A stretch of DNA of 64,000 nucleotides from Spisula solida (taxonomy: Eukaryota; Mollusca; Bivalvia; Venerida; Mactridae). Shown here in pieces: positions 11,101-26,100 of this stretch. Numbering within the stretch: position 1 is the first letter of the stretch; every line of letters begins with the position of its first letter. The notes beneath the pieces were generated by a model. That model had not been told where the DNA came from, ran no database searches, and worked only from the letters and a program-made list of their open reading frames with translations. A program made the position numbers and the translations under genes. Location of the stretch: NCBI GenBank assembly GCA_947247005.1, contig OX365947.1, positions 30,584,760-30,648,759 on the forward strand, in the 5' to 3' direction.

Positions 11101-14100
11101 TGCAACACACAACAAACAAAAACAACAAACTTGTATAATTTATGCATGGGTGTCAATTTTCCGGATTTATCCGGAATTCCGGATTTGTCTATCCTTGAAG
11201 AGCTATGCTTTCTGACCAAAATAAAAGTTATTTGATGAAAATATCTCAAGAAATGGCAAAGTTATGGTCAATTATATCTGCTCTGAAGGATTTTCTTCAA
11301 TAAAAAGTTTGAAAAACTGAGTTATATATGGTTGACGGCCTCTAGTTTGTCAAAAATGGTCAGCCGCATATGATTTTCAGGATTTTTGATTTGGCTCTGT
11401 TGACACTCCTGTAAATTATGTTGTAATTATTTTTCTTTGTAAACAGAACCAAAGTCACGTCATCTTTCTTTTGTTATCATTTGACATATAATTACAAAAT
11501 CAATAACGTGTGGAGGCATAAAAGACAAAGCACATACATCATTGACTGAGCGAACCATGTGACGTACGACCAGTTTGAGAAACAGATTGTTTTCTCTACC
11601 TTGTACAAACGTCATGACCTTGTAATAAAAAATGTTCCTTATCAATGAAAATAAGGACTTGGGAAAGTTGTTAGTATGTATATTGATTTTGTGTTTGACG
11701 CATGTCTGTCTTATCTGTATGAGTGTAACAAAGTTTATCTGCGCTTGTTCTCCTTAACCACTGTTCTTATTAAAAAAACTTCACATGAATGCTTGGTACG
11801 GTGCCTTGATGTACGTACTGTCAGGAATTTGAAGTCCTAATAATTTTTGCAAGTGTTATGGTCCTTTGTAGGTGACAGGCCTAGACACTAACTATTTTTG
11901 CCACAGGTCCGACAGGGAAAAAGCGCCCAATTTGTAAATAGGACAGTTACTGGTCCTCCAGAATTTTCACTGGTCCTTCTGGATTTTCACTGGTCTTAGA
12001 CCAGCGGACCAGTGTTAGTGTCGAGCCCTGGGTGACATACATTTTTGTGTCAAAAACCCTTCAAGTTCATTTAAAAATGGTAAAATAAGTGTTCACTCTA
12101 CATGATATTATGAGTTTGTAATAAAGATACCTACACCTGCTGATAGTAACTTGGCAATAAGAAGGCAATGCTACCTTTGAAACTACCTCAATATTCTAGT
12201 AGTAGGATGTCTGCATAGAGTATGGGAAGTCATGGACTTCCCCCTAGCTACACAGCTACAATATAGAATTGGTGCCTCGATTTGCTTAGTCCCTAGTGTT
12301 CAACTCATCATCTTTCAATGCAAATAGTCACTAAGTATATTCCAGTATTTGTAACCAGGGTAGTCAATTTTCCTGATTTATCCGGAATTCCGGATTTATC
12401 ATTTCTGAAAGAGCAATGGCTTCTGACCAAAATAAAAGTTATTCCATGAAAATATCTCAAGAAATGGCAAAGTTGTAGTAACTTTAATCTGCTCTGAAGG
12501 TTTTTCTTGATACAAACTGAGTTAAATACCTCTTGTTGCCATGGTAACAGTTAGGAAAATCTGAAATAGTTGTTGGATGACCTTATAAAATTGACATTTG
12601 ATGCGCAATACGAGAAAAGGCCCCTTCCCAAAATGAAAAGAAAAAGCACTCAGGTATACCTTTGACAAACGTTGTACGATCATTGACCAATAACAGTATC
12701 TTTTATCTTAAGAATTCATCGGCCGGTTGGCGTGTACATGATGCCTAGACATCGATTACACAGACATCGTCATGATTTAATTGTGACCCAAGTGTGACTG
12801 GGCCTTTAGTGGCAATGTTTATGTTTTAAAAACATGTTTCTCGCAGTTTATTTGTATATTATTTTGCCATCAAATTAGTTTACCAGTATAATGGTACATT
12901 TGGCCAGATGTGGAGTATATAAAGTTGTTTTCTGTTGAATGTGATATTAATTTAAATGTCATAACATTCACACATGCTGACATTCCTGCTGCTGAAGACA
13001 GAGCTATGAATGTCTCACACACCTGTAAATGTCTCACAAGCTTAGCATGCAAGGAATGGAAGTTTTTGCATCATCTAGTGCTGATATATACATACTTGTT
13101 GCGTAGTTATGAATTGTACCCTTTAAACATTATTGACAGATCTATTGTGATCAGTTTCTTGGCCTTTCTCTAGTTACACATTGCGTTTTACAAACACATG
13201 TCGTATGATGTAATAATATACATGACCCCTATATGTCACGTGTCCAAGTTTCTTATTAATGCATTGTTTGTATAAAAAGCATTCTAGTACATGACGATAC
13301 AAGAACTTATATACAGAGCATTCGTTCACTGTGTTATGTACATATACATCAATAAATGAATTTTAAATTGCACCAAGCATTATTACACCAAGTGTTAGTA
13401 CACCTTAGTACAGTCCAGGGGTGTGGAATTCCTATGTCCGACTTGCCTGACTTGGGCTTTTTTGCCTGCGGGCAAGTAGAATTTTCCTTCAGATAGTGCA
13501 AAATTATCATGAGAAAAATAATAATATTGTGGCCTTCTTTTACTTAACAATGATCAATCCCTAAATTATTGACCAAAAATCATTTACTTAACAAACTTTG
13601 AATTACGTCTAGTATGCTAATCCTTCCCATGATAAATAATTGAATGAAACTGAAATTTTGTTGCTTTTTATCTCACCTGTCACAACGCGACAGAGTGAGC
13701 TTTTGTGATCACTCTTCGTCCGTCAACAATTTTCTTGTGTAGACACTAGAGGTCACAATTTTGGCCGAATCTTTATGAAACTTGGTCACAATGATCATCT
13801 CAACAAAATCTAGGTCAAGATCGATATTGGGTCATCCAGGGTAAACAAACTAGGTCACAAGGCCAAATCATATGGAACTTTCGAATTGATATAATATTTT
13901 GTTTAAAAACACTATTGAACTGGTTATATTGTGCAATACTTTACAAGCTAAAGAAATGAACTCTCGGACTAATTTAATTTGTATGTCAATTTGACATTTA
14001 TCGAAATAATGACGTTTTGCAAGAATCTAAATTCCTGAGTTGCAGTGATAGACTAGTAACATGGTTATGTTACTCATTGAATAAAACTCCCAAATGTTAG

Positions 14101-17100
14101 CTTTCCATTGGTTACTTATTGAATAAAACTCCCAAATGTTAGCTGAGCCGAGCATAGCCTTTATTTGCCAGTCAGCTGTATGCTGAAATATGGCAGGCAT
14201 ATATGTGTGCCCCCACCCGGATTTGAACCCGGGTTGCCAGATTAGACGACAAGCGCGCTAACCATTGAGCTACGGAGGCCACGCTTTCCATTGGTATGTG
14301 AAAAGATGAGATGAGATCAAGCAAGTTCTCATGGCATTCGGTTGTAATGGGGTCAGATATTATAAAACACCATGTACATAGTTACTATAGGTACATATAG
14401 TATTAGAAGGTCTGACAATAAACCCAATGGGAAACTATAAAAGTATTTTACCCCTAAATGGGTGTATGGTGCATTATTTGTGTATGTATCTTTTGGATTA
14501 TAAAGTGTTTTGTTTCGTAATGAATTACAATGTATGCTAACACTGTTGGTCAGGAATATGTTCTTTTTATGCCCCCCTATCGATAGATGGGGAGGCATAT
14601 AGTGATTCACCTGTCCGTCCGTTCGTCCGTCCGTCCTGGTTAACCCAAATTGACCGTTTCTTCTAGCATTAATATGGCTTGCTACAAAGCTTCCATACTT
14701 GCATGGATGTTGTATATGAACACTCTCCACGCGCCTGTATCATCTGACCCCATTTTGACCTTCACCTTGACCTAATTTTGGACTTAGACTTATTTATGGA
14801 CAAGGCTTCCACAGGGGGCATAAGCGTTTATTGAACGCAGTCTTGTTTAGATTGTTTTTTTAGATTGACTTGTATGTTTACAGGTACGGTGCCAGATGTT
14901 TACAGTTATCTAAAATAGTGCCATCTATTTGTAAACTTCTTGAAGACCAAACACCACAGGTATGTATTTATTAATTCGCTAGATTATCGTAAAAAGAGTG
15001 AAAGATTTTATAGTTGATTTCTCGGTAACCATTGGTTGTGTGCCTTTGAAACTTTGCATTACCAAGTCTAGCTGTGCATATCGTCAGCACACAACTGTTG
15101 GATCAATTTTTGAGAGTTACTGCCCTTTGGTAGTTTTAAAGAATTTGAACCAAACTTTGCTTGCCTCTTTTGTACTAATCCTAGATATGCATTTCAGTGG
15201 AATGTTTAATGTTTTAATCAAAATATTTTTTCACTGGGTTATTGCTCATTGTCCTTTATTCTTTCTCATTTGTCTGTTCTATTTTTGGTAGGATTTTAGT
15301 AGTTTCACAAGTCTCTTGAGGTTTAATAATAATAAGTGAGTCAGGCAATAATTTTTTTTAACTTCGGGTATTTATTATCTTCAGTGAAAGCTGGAATCTG
15401 TATACAAAATTTTAGCCTTCTTGCTTCAAAATAAGTTCCCGTATTACCAAAATATCAGTATTGTTTCCACTAATTGAATGTTCATGCTGAGTGTCGAGCA
15501 AGCAAATTACTTGTACCATTTTTATTTTGTCTTGGGTATGACGCGGCCTGGGATTGAACCGAGAACCTCCCACACTCGACTCAAAGTGGATACTCTACCA
15601 CTACTATGCTATTGAGGAGGAGGTTCTTTGGACTCAATAAATTCTCCATCTAATTTGAACTTTTTTTTTGAGTTTGGTAAATTTTATTTTAATAGCTCAT
15701 AAAAATGTGAAAGACTGGTAATTCTTACTACTATACAAATCTGATATAATCATGTGAGTCTTGTTTCACAGGTACGAGAAGCTGCTTTAAATACATTAGC
15801 TGAAGTCTACAGACATGTTGGAGAAAAAGTCCGGAACGACCTTGCTAAGAAGGGCCTGTCACAACAAAGGTAACAATTTTGCATGCATAGTTTACAGTAC
15901 TTGCTCAGCTGTTTTATTAAATTAAACTTTTATTAAACTTTTCCTAGTGACACCTGGTAACTGGCAACCCCCATAGAAGAGGCGAATTTATAATCTGCAT
16001 TTATAACTGTCATTGTATGCCATTTTGCATACTTGTTCACCATCATGACCTCAACCCATACACAGAGGTAGATAACTGTATCAAGCATTTTGGTGAAATT
16101 ATGCCCCCTTTTTCATCTTAGTGCAAATGTTAAAGTTTAGGTACAAGTTTTTTCACCTCTAATATTTTCGAAGTGCATCCACAATTGCTTTGCATTCTTG
16201 TTCACCATCATGACCCCAACCCATACACAGGGGTAGGTAACTCTATCAAGCATTTTGTTGAAATTATGCCCCCTTTTGGACTTGGAAATGCAAATGTTAA
16301 ACTTTAGGTACAAGTTTTTAACCTATAATATCTTCAAAGTGCAATAACATATTGCTTTGATACTTTGCATACTTGTTTACCATTATGATCCTAACCCCTA
16401 CACAGGAGTAGATAGCAATTTAGTATTTTGTTGAAATTATGCCCCCTTTTGATCTTTGAACTGCTTATTTGTTCACCGTCTTGACTAGGTAACTGTCCTG
16501 CATTTTGTCCAAATTATCTCCCTTTTTCGACTTAGAAGCCCCAACCTCTACACAGCAGAGGGTAATGCTGCTGTTATGAAGCATTTTGTTTTGAATATAT
16601 AATGATTATACTATCCTAGCATGGCACTGCGAATAGTGGTGCACACTGTTCTTGTACAGCTATTGTTCTGTATGATAATGGAACCAGCTTCTAAAACAGT
16701 GAAAATAACAAAATGATAATTTCACTGTTATTTTCACTGATAAATCTCTATAATCCATTGATAGCAAATAATAAGGTAAGTTATGACTATGAAAATTGTA
16801 TAAATTATGAGTATGTGGTAAAGGTATGGCTATAAGGGGAGGTTGGAGGCCATATTTTCCGCTGTATCTGAGACGCAAACAATCTGAGAAAATCACCTTG
16901 ATTTCAGTCTTAGAAAAATCAGGGAATTATCAGGGAATTTCATCTAAAACCGGGGTTCTATAAATCTGAATGTTATTTGTATTTATAACAATACAGGGGT
17001 TCTATAAATAAAAAAATTCAGAATTGCTGTGCTAGAAAGATTTAACTTTTCTTCAGAAAATAAACATTACTTGATGAAACAGTTAGGTTTCATTTAAGAT

Positions 17101-20100
17101 TCTTGCGTCTTTAATTATTATTTTTAGCATTGTGCGTAATGCCTTTGTAGGATCCCTTATCATAGCACTGAGCTATTGAGATGGCTCTAGGTGGATCGTA
17201 GTGATATTAAATATTATGTGATTATTTATTACAGATTAAACAATGTATATTATTATATGATTATTTATTACAGATTAAACAATGTATATGCCAAGTTTGA
17301 TGAGGTGAAGACGTCTGGAAACATGTTAGCTACTGCTGATTTAGGTAAGTCTGATATATAATATACAGGGGTCCTACAATTACGGATTAATTCGGAAATC
17401 CGGATTTGCTGCACTAAGGAGAATGAAATGTTCTGCAGAAAATAAATTTATTTGATGAAAAAATTCAAAGTATTAACAAAGTTATGGTCATTTGAAGATT
17501 TTTAAGCTGAATTTAACAGTAGAGCAATGTTTGAAACATTGTTTTGGTGTAGAGATGTGTGCTAATGGCACTCAAAACAGACTTGCGTCTAATTTTCAGG
17601 ATTGGGTATTATGCCTCAGTAGGACCCCTGAATATAGAATGGTAGTACTGAAACAATGTATGTATCTGTAATTATGTGGACAAATTAACATGGTCCTCAA
17701 ACCATCTATTTGCCTAATTTAACAGTTGATTTCTTTGTGTATGATTTGATTTGGACATTGGTTTTCATAAACAGAGAGAATTAGTTTTTCTGTAGGAGGT
17801 GTACTGTAGCAATGTTAATGAATTAATCCCTTAGTATCCTAAAGAGCTTTTGTTGTATAGGAATAACTTTTGCACTATTCTCTGAACTGGTTCTACAAAT
17901 TTGTTACATAACTTTGTTTTGAGCATCACCTTTTCCTCTACTAAGATTGTTGTGATACTCAACAATACACAACTCTGATGTTCTCAATACTATTGTACAT
18001 GGTCTTCTATTTGAGATGGAAAATTTATATTCAGTCATTGTTTTTCACGTTTTACCTGTAACATGTCTTGGATGTTGACTCCGCTAGACATTTTCCCAAC
18101 ACATGGATGCCATTCCTTTCCATGAAGTTCAATGTGTTTGTCCTTGAAGTTCAATGTGTTTGTCCTTGAAGTTCAATGTGTTTGTCATAGAAGTTGAATG
18201 TGTTTGTCCTTGAAGTTCAATGTGTTTGTCATAGAAGTTCAATGTGTTTGTCCTTGAAGTTCAATGTGTTTGTTATATAAGTTCAATGTGTTTGTCCTGG
18301 AAGTTCAATGTGTTTGTCCTTGAAGTTCAATGTGTTTGTCCTTGAAGTTCAATGTGTTTGTCCTTGAAGTTCAATGTGTTTGTCATAGAAGTTCAATGTG
18401 TTTGTCCTAGAAGTTCAATGTGTTTTTTATATAAGTTCAATGTGTTTGTCCTGGAAGTTCAATGTGTTTGTCCTGGAAGTTCAATGTGTTTGTCCTTGAA
18501 GTTCAATGTGTTTGTCCTTGAAGTTCAATGTGTTTGTCATAAAAGTTCAATGTGTTTGTCCTGGAAGTTCAATGTGTTTGTCCTAGAAGTTCAATGTGTT
18601 TGTCCTGGAAGTTCAATGTGTTTGTCCTAGAAGTTCAATGTGCTTGTCCTAGAAATTCAATGTGCTTGTCCTAGAAGTTCAATGTGCTTGTCCTAGAAAT
18701 TCAATGTGTTTGTCCTGGAAGTTCAATTTATTCTGCTGATATCACAGTGTATGGTTCTACCAAGTGGTATCGAGTCTTTTAGCATTAATGTTATAAATTG
18801 TGTATTTATTGAGAGATTATATGTAACAGTGGCTATATATAGCTTGTAGTTTGTTTGATTTATTGCTTGTTGAATTCAATAGTAGCCTAGATGTATAGGT
18901 AGATTGATAGCAATATAAACACACTTATCTCTCCTAAAGCCTGATACCCATAGACTATCACACATTGTTCACTGACCTGGATAAAATCAAATACTTTTAT
19001 CACCACAGAAGATTGTTTGAAGCCTAGGTCCCACTGAGCATTTTTTTTCTCTGCGGTGTACTCCCGATAGAAATTAATGAGTTATCAGGATATAAAGAAC
19101 AGGTCAATTGTGGTCTAGGGGAAGCCTTGGGTAAGTCATGAGACAATTTGTGATATAGGAAGAAATCTTGATGAATCTGGTATCTGAAGATATCCGGAGA
19201 AAATTGCCAATGACAAATTCCTCAGTGGGACCTAGGCTCGAACAGTCCAGAATTTTGACCTACTTTAGAGTGAAGCCAATGTTTTGTTTGTTATTATCCC
19301 ATGATGAAATTGTTAGGTGGGTATTGAAATGGCGTTGTCCGCCCATCTGTCCGTTTGCAAAGTTTGCATGCTCCTTAATATTCAGAAACGATAAATATAG
19401 CAGATTTTGTGTTTTTTTAAAATTGTATTGCAATTTATCGCGTAAAAGTTATAGTCTCTCTAAATCTCAAATATATTGTCAATGGGTTAAAAACAAATAT
19501 TTTATGTAATCCTTGACCTTTCAAGGTAGATGCCTACAATTTTAAACATCAATATCTTGTAATTCACATTCCCCTATATTGGCTTTGTCACCGAACACCT
19601 TGTGACTGATTCTTGTGGACAAGAATTTATTGACTTATTGATTCTAATGGTATAGGTGGGTGGGTGATTTAACCCTTGTTTGATTAGCTAGCCAATATTG
19701 TGGTGTATATACATGTTGGCCATTAAATGGAATTCACAGTGTATTATGTCAACACCATTTACAATTCAATTTTGAAGTTGAAAGGGTTTTTAATTTAGTA
19801 TTGACCATGTTTTTATTGAGGTCATTGAAGAATGGAATGTAAAATGAGATGGTAATTGTATAGATTATCACAAGATTATCACAGTGTGTTTGATTGGGTG
19901 ATAACTGATGATGTCATAGTCTCTACTAATCCTTTACTCGTGTATACAGTCAAATCTAGTCTGTCTTAGTGATCATAGTACTGTTTTATCAAAGCACTTA
20001 CGATAATCTTAAAGTTATGCTCAAATTAAAAAACCGATGTAAATCTTTGTGGTAAGGGTGTCTGTAATATTCATGATGTTTCAGTAAATGCACTTTTTCT

Positions 20101-23100
20101 TATAAAAGTCTGGATTTGCTGCACTAGAAAGATTGAACTTTTGTGCTGAAAATGAGTTCCATAAGCTGAGTTTTAACAATAGAACAATGTTTAAAAACCT
20201 AGTTTTTTAAATAGGTGTAGGAATGTGAGCTAATGTGACACGGAACAGTGTTTCCTTTTGTTTTCAGGAGCTGGCATGATACCTCAGTAGGACCTCTTAC
20301 ATAAATTATAGTATTATACCTACCTGTAGTAAACTGTAACTTCTTTTATGCTTTCAACAGTCACTTTTTATGTATGCCTTAACTCTATGTTCAAACAAGG
20401 TCTTAAAAAGTACTTGAATTTGATGCAAGTTACCGTAACTTATTTTTGTAAATTTACCTAGAATTTGTTTCTTGCAATTAGAAAACAGACAAAAAAGGTT
20501 GACTATAAACTAGGGATGGCAACGAGTCCCGCTATATAAATCTGGTATATATTTTTTTTTATCATATTTTTTGTTTGTGCGTAATGTATTTTCATTATGT
20601 AAGTTTCCTATGACAAACATGTTCTGATAGACTTGGTATGATACACCTGGAACTAAAGAAAGCATGTTTAGGCCTCTTTGTTACGTTCTCACATGTTGTT
20701 GGTCAGACCAATTGACGTCATCATATGTTTTTTTTTCTTCACAATGTATGTTCATTCTGTAAGTTTCCTGAGACAAACATTGTCTGGTATTACATAAAGA
20801 ACCTTCATTTTGCTTGTAGAAAACAATCTTGTGTTATACAATCAGAACCTTTCTTTAACCTGTAGAAAACAATGCTTTCATTATTGCCCACACATGGAGA
20901 GGTGTTGATGAAAGTACAGTTGCTGGGGATTGACAATGTATGTACATGTTGTATAGTTACAATAGACAATGCAAACTTTTCCAGATTAGTTCAAGACTTT
21001 CCTAGCTGTTAATTTAAAAGCTCCCTGTAGACATCCTGTCGGTGTTGCTTAAATGTCACAGAGAAGGCGCATTCTAAAAGTTCAGACACATGTATATTTC
21101 AGAATGCACTTTTCAAGTATCATTCAGACTGATTGTACTTTTGAAAAACTTGAAAGTTATTTTACAAAGCTTGGATTATTATTAAATAATTAGGAACAAT
21201 ACAACCCAAATAGGAGACCATTATATCACATATACCCTTTCTTAATTATAACCAAAATATTCGGATGTATATCCGTATTTTGTTTAGATTGTCCAGATCT
21301 CAAAATAGTATCTGAATATTCGTTATAGATCTACATGACATGTCATTTGTAAATCTTCATCAATATCAATATGTTTAACGAGAGGCATCATGTTGTTTAA
21401 CACTTCTAAAAATAGAATCAATTTGTGTCCAGTCATGGTAAATGTTATTCTCATTCACGTGTGGTGGGTGTCTGTGTGAGATACTCCAATGTGTGAGCAA
21501 TTTACCATGCTGTTTGTTTGAACGTGACTTTAGGTTTCAGTTTATAATTAGTAACATCTCAACATATTCTGACATAACTGTGACCAAGATGTTGTTTGCG
21601 CATGAATACCAATGTTACCTGACTTACCTCATAAACTATTAGTCGAGGCCTGATCTCCCGAATGATCTCAATCTGAGTTAAATCGCATCTCAAATATTGT
21701 CATGATACTTTCAGCTACTTTTCATGGGAGGCTTCACTTAAAATTAGCTCCACAAAACAGAAACATTATTCTGAGTTTCTTACAGTAAAAATTCAAGAAC
21801 TTGCACTTCACATTTATCTTAAATTCAGACTCAGATTTAAGCAAATTGTCAATTTGAGTTGAGATTTTCCATTTGAGATGCTTTGGGAGATCGGGGCCTG
21901 ATTATTCAAAAGGGCCGGTACATTTATCATTATTATATAGTACTGTATTAATAAAAGATATCAGGAGGAGCAAAACAAAAGTAGAAAATCTATGTAAATC
22001 CATGCAGAGTTACCTTTCCTGACTGATGCACACTCAAGACACAAGTAAAACGATAACAAATTATTGAGTGAGTTCAGATTACGTATTCAGAAATTTATGA
22101 AAATTGATTAAGCCAGAAAGTAGCATGCAGGCTGCATGCACCGAGACGTGAACTGTTGGTCTGTTTGGTACAAAAAGACGATGTTGGTCACGAAAACATT
22201 ACATGGAACATTCAATACTTGGTGTATTTTTTATACGAATATTCAGATATTTTTTCGGATAGCCATGTCCACACTACTGTACACAACTGACCACTGTACA
22301 AAACTGAAATACATTGTACAATATTGTAAAACTGGTACACTGTAAGCACTGAGTAAGATAATGGTGGGTATTTATTATATACTCGCATGGGTGAAAGTTT
22401 TCCAGTGCATGCCTGAATTTCAGGTTTTTTAGAGTACCAAAAAGCCTGTTTTCCTTTTTTTCCCTATATAAACAGTCAATTTTTGAGGATTTCAGGTTTT
22501 TCAGTATTTCAAACTTTCACCCATGTACTCGTGTACTGTATTGGATATACCAAGTCGACCGTGCCTAGTTTGCATTTGTGAATGGTTTTGAAATACTATA
22601 CTTAGTCTAATACTTTATATTAAAATACGTTGTAATACAAAAAAGTGTTTGTGTTATCAAAGAATCTTTTATGATATTAAGTTACCGCTTAAGATCTTGA
22701 TTGTGTACTGGTAGCTTACAATATTTCCGATTTAACACATTTGTTAAATTTTTAATCGTTTTTGTGCTTATATTGTGTGTATAGTAAGATAAGGCTCTGT
22801 ATAAACTTTCAATTCATGAAGTTATATTCTGATAGTGGCCGGAGCCTAACTCGATCATTAACCTTGAACGGTATTATCCATTTCCTGAATATCATGACAA
22901 GTCCAGCATAATTTACGGTCCTACGGGTAAATCGGTCCAGAGACTGTGCTGACGTTTCCAGTTAAAGGTCTATTTTCAGACATACGTCCGTTTAACTGTT
23001 TGTACATTGACCCCTGATCCTTAAGTCGTAAGTGAACTGTTAACATGGCGACGCTGACAGCCACAGCTTGTTGGCTTGTGAACCTGTCCGGTACTCTTTC

Positions 23101-26100
23101 CTACACCTTATAAAGTGTAGCAATGTGGCTTATTTCAGAGGAATTGACCTGTGGTGCATATGGGGATGGAATCAGGGGCCTCTGGATCCCACCCTACCCA
23201 TGCATATAACCTATAGGCATTCTCTTACCTCCATTGGGCCTTTTTGGAGCATTGGGTGATATAAATTGTAAAATATATGATACATTCTGCATGCATTTGT
23301 AGGCCTACTTGTATGCCGCGACTAGCACTTGTAGGCCTACATGTATGCCTGGACTAGCACTTGTAGGCCTACATGTATGCCTGGACTAGCACTTGTAGGC
23401 CTACATGTATGCCTGGACTAGCACTTGTAGGCCTACATGTATGCCTAGACTAGCACTTGTAGGCCTTCATGTATGCCTCGACTAATTCCTCTATTTGTGT
23501 ATGACAGTGTCACACTATCTGTAGATAAATACAATCTTACCGAATCATGAATATATTATAACATATCACATTGGGTGTGAATGTTTACATTGACTATGTT
23601 TATATAATCATATTACACTAGATATTATACAAACCATAATTATATGTATGTGCGTAACAGTATAATATACATAATTAATACATTGATATCAAAGTGTCCA
23701 ACCCAGTACTGAAGATGTGTTCAATATATGAAGTCCAATGTTTGGTAATTGATTAATTAAGATGTCTGGATCTGAGGTTTTGTGGTGATCTTCGGTGCAA
23801 ATTGGCAAATGTATCTTTTGATGTCAAATATTACTGTTTGGTTTTGCATAAATTGTAATGTGTACGAAGCTGACAATTAAGTGAAACTACATGCAGTCTT
23901 TATTAGGCAGCCCTGTTCAACCGGTCTTTATTTGGCAGTGAGTGAATGTACCGGTATATTCCAAATATGACAGTGGGTTGTTTGTTTGCAATCAACTGAG
24001 ACTGTCGTAAGTGCGGGGTCATTTGTTTTTTTTCCCTGCCAGATTGGCCATTGAACAAAGTTTTAGTGAAGGGGTGTGCTAATGGCACCCGAAATTGGCC
24101 ATTGAACTAAGTTTGGGTGAAGGGGTGTACTATTATGGCACCTGAAACTGACCATTGAACTAAGTTTGTGTGAAGGGATGTGCTATTATGGCACCCGAAA
24201 CTGGCCATTGAACTAAGTTTGTGTGAAGGGGTGTGCTATTATGGCACCCGAAACTGGCCATTGATCTAAGTTTGTGTGAAGGGGTGTACTATTATGGCAC
24301 CCAAAACTGGCCATTTATCTAAGTTTGTGTGAAGGGGTGTACTATTATGGCACCCAAAACTGGCCATTTATCTAAGTTTGTGTGAAGGGGTGTACTATTA
24401 TCATCATGCACCCAAAACTGGCCATTTATCTAAGTTTGGGTGAAGGGGTGTGCTAATGGCACCTGAAACTGGCCATTGAACTAAGTTTGGGTGAAGGGGT
24501 GTGCTATTATGGCACCCGAAACTGGCCTTGAACTAAGTTTGGGTGAAGGGATGTGCTATTATGGAACCCGAAACTGGCCATTGATCTAAGTTTGGGTGAA
24601 GGGATGTGCTATTATGGCACCCAAAACAGACATGCGACTGAATCATAATCAGGATCTGACCTTGTTCCTCAGTAGACTATATAAGGACCCATGACCACAA
24701 CTTACAGTGTCTGTAGATGACTAAATAAAGTCATTATAATATCTCCCACATACAGTGCGGGAGATGAATATTGATTTTATGCCAAACGTCAGGATCGGGT
24801 AGATGTCAGGATCGGGATGGATGTCACTTTCGTTCACGTTTGTTGTTCTTCTTAACTGTTTTCATTAAGGATTCATAGCTTATTCATTGAAACTTAAAGT
24901 GATGTTTTGACAAGTTATATCAGGACATAAAATTGGACATAAAATTGGACATAAAATATACATTTTATGAAGGATTTCATTGTTCTTTGTAGTGTAGATT
25001 TATGATGCTATTGTTTCATTTAAAGCTACTGAAATAATTTAACTGGTTACTTAAAGACTTTGTTCAACCAAATAAGTGATTTTTCAGAGATCTTCCGGAC
25101 TCGCAATTTCACTGGAATTCCTTTAGTTTGGCAGATCTCCATGAATCATTTAACATTAACATTATAGTGGACTCTTCACAAAACTTGTGAAATATTTAGA
25201 TTTCTATCATCACCTTCAGTACAGGTCCTTTAATACCGGAATATTTGTGTTTAATTAAAAAGCATTAATTCTCATTTATCCGCCCCATTTGTGGCCTTAA
25301 TGCATAACTTATGTAAATATCAAACTGTCTCAAAGAATAATTTGGTTGTGTTAGATGATTTACATTTATCATATTAAGTAGGGTACATATTATATACATT
25401 GTTGGATTTATTATGAATTATCCAAATCTGGATCTTACAAAAGATAGATTCATGTTTTGAAATGGAAAGTAGAGATTTTTTTAAAAAAAAAAATAGGAAA
25501 GCTGAAAAAATCAATATTTTTTATGGAATTTATTTCTAAGTTCAGAAAGAAAATTCTCACTTGAACAGGGCTCGACACTTACACTGGTCAGCTGGTCTGA
25601 GACCAGTGAAAATCCAGAAGGACCAGTGAAAATTCTTGAGGACCATGGCAGTAACCAACACAAATCTGGCTCTTTTGCCCTGTCGGACCAGTGGCCAAAA
25701 TATGTGTCTAGGCCTGCTTGAAGGGTATATATAACACTCAGGCTACTGAATATAAATATTTGAAATCAAAAAAAAAATTCAGGGCAGAAAATGGGAACTA
25801 TAAGTACTCCCAAGTTCGGAGTTAATTCTCACAAATGATTAACATACAAATATCAATGTAGGTGGTGGTTCAGAATAAATGCAGCTATTGAAATTACATG
25901 TGAACACAAAAAATCAACACATCAAATGAATGGAGTGTCAAGTTCAGTTTGCTTATCTTATGTCATTGAAATTTTGACTCTTTGGTGATAAATCAATATA
26001 TTTGATGTTTATACGCGACATAAATTTGTATATTGTGATAATTCCGAAGTGAGAGGTAGTTTTATTACGTTTTATCGTATAGATATGTCAACGAGATTGA

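Larger units (their letters stand above)
10523..14205. other. Intron 3, right part
   Basis: Apart from the repeats listed separately, 10523-11146 and 12536-13670 hold nothing I recognise. At 14045-14150 the phrase 'ttattgaataaaactcccaa' is repeated in tandem. Confidence 0.5.
18729..23276. other. Intron 6, unassigned parts
   Basis: Outside the listed MITEs no exon or RNA gene is seen. The 63-113 codon ORFs (for example at 19168 and 23068) lack family motifs. Confidence 0.5.

Noticed and set aside
14206..14282. A tRNA gene on the minus strand
   Set aside because: A and B boxes and the T arm are good, but the acceptor stem mispairs, the anticodon loop is nine bases, and related copies occur in the same window; a SINE head fits better.
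14353..14730. 125-codon minus-strand ORF, also echoed at 52740-52937
   Set aside because: Both are antisense reads of the family B repeat (the shared start and the RTDGRTDG part come from the CCGT microsatellite), not a conserved protein.
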